Shown in pieces: positions 57,301 through 64,000 of a stretch of 64,000 bases of DNA. Each line of letters opens with the position of its first letter. Position 1 is the first letter of the stretch. The position numbers were made by a program, and so were the translations under genes. The stretch comes from Cristatella mucedo. Its lineage: Eukaryota; Bryozoa; Phylactolaemata; Cristatellidae. The notes below the pieces were generated by a model that saw nothing but the letters and a program-made list of their open reading frames with translations, was not told the DNA's origin and did no database searches. The stretch is from assembly GCA_009760855.2 (NCBI GenBank), contig WPIO01000159.1, positions 249,001-313,000 on the forward strand, read 5' to 3'.

Positions 57301-60300
57301 CTTCAGGCAGCGACGCCATCGGCCGACGCATGCACTTCTAGCGGCGCTCCAGGTTAGGCCAGCAGGCGGCGTGCAGCTCGTGTGCCACTCGCGTGCCGAG
57401 GCCCAACCTCATCGCTGTGCGCACAGCTCGCACCTCGCGGCGCTGGACACGTTCGGTGTTCGGTTCGTTCGCGGCGCAGACAGTGGAGTGGTGCAGCCAG
57501 GGACGCCGTGCACCAACAGCGCCTGCGGATCGAGATACAGCGGGCCGGCGTCGAACGACACGCCATGCAAGCACCATCCCGGCGTACCGGTGTTTCACGA
57601 AGGGTAACTATTACGTCGTGCTAATGTGAATGTGGCCCACTCGAACCGGCTGCTGCAAGTATGACTGCCGATGCCGAGGTGGCCCCGACACCGGATGTCT
57701 CGAGTCTCACGGCGGTGCCTGTGTAGGGGCTTTCGGGCCCGCGATGGCGGCGGCGCGACGAATAGCGAAGCCCCCCACACGCGAGTCGTGGCGTTGTCGA
57801 CGACGGCTGTATTATATGATATACCGGCCGTCGTGCGTGCTGCTCCGGAGCACGAGGTGTTAAGAGAGAAGAGAATGGATAGCGTGTGTGCAGGCCGACG
57901 CACAGGCAGAAAGTGAATTGGGCGGCAAGGAATGCGTCACGTGCCGGCAAGGAGCATTCCTGTCGGGCGGACGGAACGTCGGCTGGGGCGGAACCGCGTG
58001 CCGGTGATGACACGCCCACACCTGCACTGTGCTTGTTTCTCGGCCTATCTGTAGCATGAAGTACTGGTCGTGCTGTGAGAAGAAGACGACTGAGTTTGAC
58101 AAGTTCATGGAACAAGAAGGCTGTGCGACAGGTGCTCACTTCTGGGGTCAGCGCAATGTAAGTTGGCTTGATGCTTGCCTTAGTTTTTTGCCCGTTGCCA
58201 GGCCTAGCACGGATGATGACGACGTTAGAAATGGACGAAGCATAGGGAGCAAAATGGTTACGGCCGACCAATTTAGGCCAGCCGTGGAGCGGTTCCTTCA
58301 AATCTTGCTGAATAGCTGCACCAGTTTCATCCTCCTCGTGCCCTCAGGTCCTGTATGGACATTAAATTAGCCGGTTCATTCGTACGATTGAAGAGCTGTT
58401 GCAACAGATGCCTTTCCTCTGCAGGTCCTAGACTGGCCTAGACTGCGGAGCTCACTTCCACAATTCTTGCGCAGCGGCCATCTTTTCTCCTGCTGCCGAC
58501 TGTGTGGCACGTCCATTGCAGCCGTGCTGAGCAGCTCCGACTCAGCTTCAGTTATGTGCTCTCCACCTGTGTGGGCGGAGAGCTGCAACAGGCTGCTGTA
58601 TGGCTTGTTGCACGGTTGCCGCAATCCTAATCTGGCTATTTGCAATGCGGTACGATGCGAGCAATGTGAACGGTCGCGGCTGTGGGTCCACCTGCTCGAT
58701 CAGGTGATACCGTGTCGGCACTACTCCCTGAGTTCCCATCAGCTCAAGGAAAGTTTGAAGCCATAGGGTGCATTTTCGAGAAGTAAATAAACGACAAAGC
58801 CTCACCCCTTCCCCCTCCCCCGTGAAAAGAGTCTACGGCCTGGCACCTCTACTGCATCACGAGTGACTCAACACAAGCACGTCTAGTTGGTTCAAAGACA
58901 CGTCAAAACGAGGTAGTTTTCCTGCCTTTAACTTGTCTGCTGCCATGTTTTTCTAACCGGGAGTTCAAAGCTGCTGCGGAGACCAGACCTCCACATGAAA
59001 ACGGGTGGTCAGTAGGTGCGCATTTGTGTACCTATCCACATCACTGCCCGTTTTCTTGTTAATATGCTTTAATTTCTTAGTAATTCTTTCTTGTTTGTTT
59101 AGTAATACTAAGAGCATGTTTATTGTGGTACTGTTGTCTTTGATGGGGTATGCCTGCACCCCTCCATAAAGGGCAAAAGAAAGTTCACTGACCTCCTAAT
59201 ACCATTTTAGGGTGCACTTCCTCATTTAAATGGGTAGAAATAGGCGCTTTCGAATGCCCTCGAGAAGGCAGTTTTTGTCCTTGGATACCTTCCGAAGTCT
59301 AGTCCGCGCACCATGCTGAGATTTGAGAATGCGCGATCTTCACTGCACTGGTTAATAACAAAAAAGCACCCTGTGATGTAGCGGGATAACATAAGATGAA
59401 TTGGTCCTGGCTGCTGATAGGATTGCCTAGAGTCCATAAAGCTGCCTATCAGCATGGCTTGCATCGAGCCACAATCATGTGGGCAAGCCCTTGCTAAATT
59501 TAAATGTTTTTCAAATGTAAAAAAAAAAGAAGGCAGCACATTTGAATCGGCCGATCCAGTGGCAGCTATTCACTCGAATCCCTGTAGTTTACGATTCAAG
59601 TGTTCAGGACGAAAGTAGAATCATGATTTGCACTGCGACTTACACGAGAGATGCCGTGGACTGTGTGTACCTAGTGGACTGAAGCAAGATAGTAACCCAA
59701 ATTCACACAGGTGATAACGGACAACTACTCTCCTACTGCCGACTATGGCTCATCATTTTCAGCGGTCCTGAGCTGCTACTTCCATGCTACTCACTACCGC
59801 AACTGCTCTCCTGACTCTGCTTTGCTTCCCACTTTCTCTTTGTTGCGTGAGACGAAGTCTGTTGGCTACCGAATGCGTACCGAAAGCCGCTTAGGCTGTG
59901 ATTGCGCTATACAAAACTCTCCTGCTTAACACCCACATGGCCTTTATGACTTTGTGGAGCTACAGACGGAGATGCATTACATTACTGTAGCTGACTGAAG
60001 CTTGCACAAGTTTGTATCAGACCACAAACAGCTTGCACATTCGTGGAATGAGGGTTGCTGACTAAGACTTGGACTCATTCCTGACTTACATCACACCTTC
60101 CTGCTGACTCGACAAAATTTAAAATGAAGCTAAAATGCATCTTTTTGTCACAGCATTTGCCGGGTCTTTTGGAAATGTTCTTTATGTGCTTATGCAGAAT
60201 TCATTTGTATTTGTGCAGCACCCCAAGAGAACTTAATATCTATCCAGACGATCCGCATATGCCACGGGGCTCATGCCCACGACTTTGGTCGTTAAAGGCA

Positions 60301-62121
60301 AGCACCTTGCTCCTGAATCTTTCCAGGGGTTAGCCACATTCGTGCTGACACTGTGCATGTTATCACTAACCGTATTGACATGCTTCCTTTACGGCATACC
60401 CTGTATGTGCGTGCTGACACTGTGCATGCTGCCACTAACCACATTTGCATGCTGACCCTGTGCATGTCACCCCTAACCATATTATTCATTTCGTTTGTTT
60501 TTCAAGCATGATTTTACTTACCATTCAATTGCATTTCACTTTACAGCAAATGTAAAGCGCCTAGAGAGAGATTAAGTTCTCTGAGGGCGCTTTATCAAGT
60601 GAATTATTATTATTATTATTATTATTATGTAAAGTGCCCAGAAAAAGATTTAGTTCTCCGAGGGTTCTATGCGAATGTATTATTATTATTATTATAAACA
60701 TACGGCTATTTAATTCACGACTGCAATATCTGGTGCAATTGTTATGGCCTGCCGGTCAACTACATGCCGGAGCAAGCTCATGCTAGCACATTAGGTCGAG
60801 AAAAATGGCTCATAGACGCAGAATTGTTGCTTTTTCCTATTCAGCCAGCATTCGTTATTTATTTGTAATTTGCAGTGACTCCTGAAAAGTCACTGGGTAT
60901 CATAATAGGATGTGTGAAGCTGAAAGTTTAAAAATGTAATCTCATTCAAATTCGAAAGTTTAAAATTGTATACGTTAATTTTTAGCTCGAACTTGTGCCT
61001 GGGTATTTTACTTCCTTTAATATGATATTTATTTGATCTGCCTTATTCCTAGTGATATTTTTTGTAAATAGTTTTGCTCATCGCTTTGTGGAAACTGTTC
61101 GCGTTCCGAAGTTTTCTTGGCTAAGACTTTCAGATGTCTGTAGTTTCGTCCACCACTCAATGCTAAATATACTTAATACCTTTTCCCTTCCTTGTATCGA
61201 GTTATTTTTCAAAGGACTTCTGATTTGCAACTAATGGCCTTGCACACTCGCAGCCAACTTATATGGATATATGCAAATGGAAACTCCTAGAACTTTCCAT
61301 TTTTATATGGAAATTTTCAGTTTCAAATGTGCATGCATATGCATGCAAATTATGTCTTCTCTTCCCATAAGTCAGTGCTGTACATATGGAATCTGTGCAG
61401 TCTCTCATTCCATTAGTCAGCGCCAGCTAGCAAATTAGAACCGACTTGCGTTTACTGTAATTATATACATCGGTAATTAGGTATGTAGATACTGCAGAAG
61501 TAAGTAGACGACTGTTTTGGTGGCTGTCGCAACCATTCAGATATTTTTGGTGTTGAGTTTGCGGCCAGGAATTCCTATTTTCTCTTTGTTGGAGGTACAA
61601 GCCACGTATTACTTATTTTCTTGGGCAGTCCTATCGAATGTCCCTTTAGAACTATCTTATACCGATTACTTCTACTTATAGGCTAGTTGTTCAAAGGAAG
61701 ACCATTACTTTACATTTCTTGTTTTTTATCTTTAGTTGACGCATTGTGGTCGATGGCTTTAGAGTTAATCCATCTTATTTTATGCTGCTCTACATTTTGT
61801 AGCTGTTTTGATGGTCTACTTATGTATCGTTGAAGTTGGTTTGGTCTCTTCATTCAGAGACCCGACGTATTAATACATTTTTGTAATGCCGGTCAACTGT
61901 AATACTGCGTTTGGTTTATGTTCGTTTGGCAGAATGGTGCTACTCAGAAACCGGCATGTCGTGTTGACTGGCACCAAACACCATCTTTTGTTACTATATC
62001 CGTGTTTGCCAAAGTGTGCGATCCACTGAAGACCAAAGTGGAAGCCAACCGAGTCGTGATTAGCATATACACTGTATACGATGGCGACAAAGTGTTCGAG
62101 GACACTGTCCATTTGAATGGG
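44518..62121 (+). CDS. CHORDC1: CHORDC1 (morgana/CHP-1): two CHORD zinc modules and CS domain, 3'-partial
   Basis: Exons 44518-44587, 55825-55931, 57100-57352, 57480-57603, 58055-58157 and 61933-62121 join in frame (846 nt, 282 codons); human CHORDC1 is 332 aa, so about 50 residues lie beyond the window or in an exon I could not see. CHORD1 spans exons 1-3 ([44 protein letters not shown]), CHORD2 exons 4-5 ([45 protein letters not shown]), and the CS domain starts in exon 6 ([19 protein letters not shown]). The protein is an Hsp90 co-chaperone acting in the cytosol and at centrosomes. Intron 1 is 11.2 kb and full of transposons. Confidence 0.95.
44818..44993 (+). mobile_element. LINE-A 3' end
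   Basis: CTGACCCTGTGCATGTCACC, the AAGCGCCTAGAAAGAGATTG stem-loop and a clean (TTA)n tail at 44964-44993. About 175 bp of the extreme 3' end only. Confidence 0.85.
45367..45465. repeat. 12-bp minisatellite
   Basis: About eight units of a GTTCAAGTCGTG motif with substitutions and alternating GTAGAG variants. Confidence 0.8.
45895..47188 (-). mobile_element. LINE-A, longest copy, open reverse-transcriptase frame of 352 codons
   Basis: The minus strand codes without interruption from 47188 to a stop at 46130, covering reverse-transcriptase motifs ([13 protein letters not shown] and YADDTQLYI), the thumb and the C-terminal tail ending [11 protein letters not shown], then 3' UTR, stem-loop and (TTA)n at 45895-45914. 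The 5' end is truncated, as in most LINE insertions. The intact frame marks it as the youngest copy here. Clade L2/CR1 is judged from motifs and the 3' stem-loop, not from a tree. Confidence 0.92.
47195..47290 (-). mobile_element. Fragment of a related LINE
   Basis: GTAAGTTCCAGGCTTTGAGA on the plus strand parallels the LINE-A minus-strand segment GGAGTTCCAGGCTTTGGGA, but then diverges. It abuts the 5' end of the preceding copy. Confidence 0.45.
47291..48054. other. CHORDC1 intron 1 DNA, nothing recognised
   Basis: Only a short imperfect GTAGTCTAGT repeat (47940-47980) stands out. Confidence 0.4.
48055..48190 (-). mobile_element. SINE-1 copy
   Basis: TAATAATTCATTTGTATAGC, a stem-loop with GAGAACCGTACG, then ACAGGGCTTGAGCCCACGAG, the reverse complement of the box B region. 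Confidence 0.72.
49325..49545 (-). mobile_element. LINE-A 3' end, diverged
   Basis: CCTCAGAGAACTCAATCTCT and shared 3' UTR phrases (GTAACATGGTTAGAGG, AACGAATCACACGGACCCAC) in minus orientation. Confidence 0.75.
49721..50024. repeat. 14-bp minisatellite, 21.7 units
   Basis: Unit GAGGCGGGCATGTT. Units 1-2 read CATATT, units 3-17 are the consensus, units 18-22 carry GAGGCGAGC instead of GAGGCGGGC. Periodicity is exact (no indels). Confidence 0.97.
50910..51010 (-). mobile_element. LINE-A tail remnant
   Basis: AATAATAATTATACATTTG and CCCTCAGAGAACTCATCTC, then a decayed 3' UTR. Confidence 0.65.
51050..51214 (-). mobile_element. SINE-1 copy
   Basis: AATTGATTTGTATAGCACCC, GAGAACTTAATCTCTATTC, GGCTCGAGCCCACCACCTCG and the head ending CCCTGGACCAAACCAG. 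Confidence 0.78.
51955..52390 (-). mobile_element. LINE-A-related copy, strongly diverged
   Basis: A decayed terminal stem-loop at 51990-52020 and, on the minus strand, [18 protein letters not shown], the C-terminal reverse-transcriptase tail. Confidence 0.62.
52391..54320. other. CHORDC1 intron 1 DNA, no gene recognised
   Basis: Several short open frames (52883-53167, 53164-53457) lack homology and splice context. The part from 53250 to 53950 is GC-richer; it may be an unrecognised repeat. Confidence 0.35.
54325..54430 (-). mobile_element. LINE-A tail
   Basis: An (AAT)n run (54331-54358) followed by ACTTGATAAAACGCCGTCAG and the rest of the stem-loop. Confidence 0.75.
55175..55340 (-). mobile_element. 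SINE-2 copy
   Basis: AGCTGATTTAACAGCCTCTT, CGCAGGATTCGAACCCAC and CTTACCTAGTGTGCCATCAC, full length in minus orientation but with the palindrome partly lost. Confidence 0.78.
55825..55931 (+). CDS. CHORDC1: CHORDC1 exon 2
   Basis: Acceptor TTTGTTTCCAG, donor GTGAGC. Encodes the core of CHORD1: [20 protein letters not shown] and [15 protein letters not shown]. Confidence 0.96.
55980..56125 (+). mobile_element. SINE-1 copy 50 bp after CHORDC1 exon 2
   Basis: CTGGTTTAGCCTAGTGGTTA, GGTCGTGGGCTCGAGCCCC, then the stem-loop and GATGCTATACAAATG. Confidence 0.78.
56140..56960 (+). mobile_element. LINE-A copy, 3' 800 bp, frameshifted
   Basis: [38 protein letters not shown] and [18 protein letters not shown] with frame changes after 56450, then 3' UTR and the stem-loop AAAGTGCCCAGAAAGAGATT at 56872. 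Confidence 0.82.
56949..57005. repeat. (TA)n microsatellite pair
   Basis: Two TA runs separated by TTTGGTCCGTTCCGTG, about 100 bp upstream of CHORDC1 exon 3. Confidence 0.85.
57100..57352 (+). CDS. CHORDC1: CHORDC1 exon 3
   Basis: Acceptor TATCTGTCAG, weak donor GTTAGG. Finishes CHORD1 ([15 protein letters not shown]) and encodes the linker [18 protein letters not shown] through LTQALEKL, matching the human linker (KRPSPDEPMTNLELKIS, LKQALDKL). Confidence 0.93.
57480..57603 (+). CDS. CHORDC1: CHORDC1 exon 4
   Basis: The acceptor GCGGCGCAG is poor in pyrimidines but is the one giving the right phase; donor GTAACT. Encodes the first half of CHORD2 up to VPVFHEG. The intron before it is only 127 bp. 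Confidence 0.88.
58055..58157 (+). CDS. CHORDC1: CHORDC1 exon 5
   Basis: Acceptor CTATCTGTAG, donor GTAAGT. Encodes [20 protein letters not shown] and [14 protein letters not shown], completing CHORD2. Confidence 0.95.
58415..58600 (+). mobile_element. LINE-B-like fragment
   Basis: GCAGGTCCTAGACTG, GACTGCGGAGCTCACTTCC and ACAATTCTTGCGCAGCGG parallel the LINE-B copy at 25080. No tail is present. Confidence 0.5.
59700..59985 (+). mobile_element. LINE-B 3' end
   Basis: CTCTCCTACTGCCGACTATG through TTGCGTGAGACGAAGTCTG, ATTGCGCTATACAAAACTC and a GCATTACATTAC end; almost the same sequence as 25110-25390. Confidence 0.75.
60110..60625 (+). mobile_element. LINE-A 3' end interrupted by a SINE-1 copy
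   Basis: LINE-A sequence (GCATCTTTTTGTCACAGCAT) stops near 60195, resumes near 60330 and runs to the stem-loop and (TTA)n at 60605-60628. The gap holds a minus-strand SINE-1. Confidence 0.75.
60195..60320 (-). mobile_element. SINE-1 copy nested in LINE-A
   Basis: AGAATTCATTTGTATTTGTG, CCAAGAGAACTTAATATCTA and GGGGCTCATGCCCACGAC, reverse of the SINE-1 tail and box B. Confidence 0.7.
60629..60700 (+). mobile_element. Second LINE-A tail in tandem
   Basis: TAAAGTGCCCAGAAAAAGAT, TTCTCCGAGGGTTCTATGCG and another ATT run directly after the previous tail. Confidence 0.7.
61933..62121 (+). CDS. CHORDC1: CHORDC1 exon 6: first part of CS domain
   Basis: Acceptor CGTTTGGCAG, donor GTAAGG; 63 codons, phase 0 both ends. 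[39 protein letters not shown] and EDTVHLNG match the p23/CS fold of human CHORDC1 (CRHDWHQTGGEVTISVYAK). Confidence 0.95.
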
Positions 62122-64000
62122 GTAAGGATCTTTAGGCTGTTACTGATAACGTGAGAGGTGTGAAAGTTGGTGCAGGCCACATTTTGGTACTGTTTGTTTG
62201 TGTTGTGTCCATCTTAGTTTTTTACGGAAGAAGGCTTTATCTGTTCGGTCACAGATGTGAGTGGTGCCTAAACAGTGGCGCCTATCTCGTGCACATTTGA
62301 AACGAAAAATTATTTGCTTTGTGGCAACTTGCACTCGCTTTTCTGATAGATCTCTGTCAACAAAAACCTACACTATAAAGTCAGCTGTAGCGATGAAACC
62401 AGTCAGTTGGAAGTAATCTAAGCTGTGCACCGGCTACAATATTTGGTGGAGAGATCCAGCTGAACTAGCAAAATTCACTCGAAAGCCGTGACCACTTGTC
62501 AAACAATTGAGTGGCTTGGCAAGCCAGACGATCTATGACAGGAGGAATCCGTGGAACGACAGATGTTGGCTCACATGCACTGGCAACCGCGATTCCTTAA
62601 CTGAAGTTTAATGTGGTGTTTGGGCGAAAAGACTGATTCTTCATACTTTCCGGTCGGTCGACCTGTTCCTGGATGCTCTATCCATAAAGCATCAGTATCG
62701 GAAGGGTTCGTTTGCACCCAAGAAGAATCACTTGACTGAGTCCTGCTTACTTGGAATATAAAGAAGTAACATCACTAAGACAACTGGGCAGCTGCAGTAT
62801 GAGTAATTCTGTACTGTTTTGTGGGTCACACAAGGCAGTTCACTTATCAGAACAGCAGTCTACTTCAGAGTTATCTCTCATGTATGCATCCCATGCGAAA
62901 GAAAATGTGCAAATCATTTTCTATCAAAGGCTCATAAATTTTGGTGGAACCACTTAATTTGTACAGTAATACAATTTTGAATTTACTGAAGGGCCTCTTT
63001 GTAGCAATTTCCCCTTTCTGAAAGTTTCTGGCCGAGCATTGCAACAAACAAGTCTACAACAAATGCATTGCATAAAAGTCTGCATGCAGTTGCAAGCCTT
63101 ATGGTATGTGGGTGCTATACTGGTGTGGTTAAAAGCTTGTAAGGGTATTTCGGGAAAATAGTTTTATCGATTGTAATCGAATCACGTAAGTATAATAAAA
63201 AACCGTGAGTGGTCTAACTCTGCCAAGTTAATTGATATACAGTTTTTAATTATTAGGTGGCCTCTCAGCTGCTACTGAATGTTAAAAATTGATCACAGTG
63301 GCTTTCATGCCCGGTAGGTCTACCATAAGTTATACGCTCCACGGCAACATGGTCTAAGCAACTCTCGCTGACTGCATCGAAGTCGGTGCCCTCAATGCTG
63401 CCTTTTTGACAGGACTCAGTCTGACACCTTACAAAAGAGCTGGCACATGAGTGTTTTTGCCGAGGTTTTTATATTATGCTAGAAACTCCCACTAAGAAGT
63501 AGAAATTAAGGCATCTTCCAAAAGAGTCATACTTGGCGAATCTTTGTCATCGATTAGAACGTGATATTTAGAGTCACCGTGTTAAATGTGAGGTGCTATA
63601 AATGGGAAGTCTGGTCTCCAAGCTACAAACCATTGATTGGCTGGCACCCTTTTTGTTTCCACTCGTGCTAATGCCGAGCCTTGCACGTTCTCCTGAATCT
63701 GCAGCACCATTGAAAAGTGATGTCGAGCTGAAGTACCCTCACTGTCTCACCGAGAGGCCCCAGCGGTTACGTAGCTGCCAACAACTTGTGAAGCTCTCAA
63801 GAAAGACATTTTCCACCTCGGCTTTTTTTGTCGATTGCTGTCTTAGTTATTGTATTGGCAGCTTCTGTGTGCTCCGAGCACCCCGACCCGGCAATCTGCG
63901 TCGTGACAAACTGCAGCTTGCACGTGGGCCGCCTAGTTTTGAGAATTGACCTGCAGTCCATCGTATTACTGCCTTATATAGTAAATATGTCTGTGAAGAC
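62122..64000 (+). other. CHORDC1: CHORDC1 intron or 3' region, no exon recognised
   Basis: After the GTAAGG donor I looked for the rest of the CS domain (in human, around VIDVKRSYV) and did not find it. A frame at 63602-63949 has no family signal. The final exon probably lies to the right. Confidence 0.45.

Noticed and set aside
61330-61350. Palindrome TGCATGCATATGCATGCA with an adjoining ATGCAAAT octamer
   Set aside because: It lies in AT-rich intron DNA where such words arise easily; nothing else suggests an enhancer.
63602-63949. A 115-codon frame at the right edge as the last CHORDC1 exon
   Set aside because: It lacks any CS-domain residues expected after the LNG of exon 6, and no acceptor in a fitting phase was found.

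Overview
This is a gene-dense animal (metazoan) nuclear window. Every recognised gene is split by GT-AG introns, introns are crowded with LINE and tRNA-derived SINE copies, and there are no operons. The proteins are well short of vertebrate-like similarity and the fatty-acid-binding protein keeps the ancestral four-exon structure, so I infer an invertebrate bilaterian; the phylum is not resolved from sequence alone.

Four protein-coding genes are supported by exon chains whose splice phases close exactly. (1) 177-7317, + strand: the 3' six-sevenths or so of a TMEM201 / Samp1 / Ima1 inner-nuclear-membrane protein (7 exons, 600 codons visible, 5' end outside the window). (2) 11542-16454, + strand: a complete 4-exon fatty-acid-binding protein (136 aa), with the family's classical 173-bp second and 102-bp third exons. 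(3) 44161-21519, - strand: a CIN85/CD2AP-type adaptor with three SH3 domains and a C-terminal coiled coil, 11 small exons (586 aa) plus an unusual 4.1-kb exon of disordered sequence that is flanked by phase-1 introns and could be skipped without a frameshift. (4) 44518 to beyond 62121, + strand: CHORDC1 (morgana/CHP-1), two CHORD zinc modules and a CS (p23-like) domain; its last exon(s) lie outside the window. Genes 3 and 4 start about 356 bp apart, head to head, which suggests a shared bidirectional promoter.

Between and inside these genes lie at least a dozen 5'-truncated copies of one L2/CR1-like LINE (LINE-A, with (TTA)n tails), several copies of a second LINE tail (LINE-B), two tRNA-derived SINE families (SINE-1, which shares LINE-A's 3' stem-loop, and SINE-2, with a perfect 24-nt palindrome in its head), one hAT element strikingly like the horizontally transferred SPIN elements of tetrapods, a 0.9-kb foldback DNA element, a diverged ~165-bp tandem array, a 14-bp minisatellite and many long CT/GA/CA/TA tracts. 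Layout: 0.2-7.3 kb TMEM201; 7.3-11.1 kb intergenic; 11.1-16.5 kb FABP; 16.5-20.7 kb microsatellites, satellite array and SPIN-like element; 20.7-44.2 kb CIN85/CD2AP homologue; 44.5-64 kb CHORDC1.

The most interesting observations are the symmetric giant exon in the SH3 adaptor and the SPIN-like transposon embedded in an otherwise invertebrate-looking locus. The four genes have no obvious shared pathway: nuclear-envelope protein, lipid carrier, endocytic/actin adaptor and Hsp90 co-chaperone.
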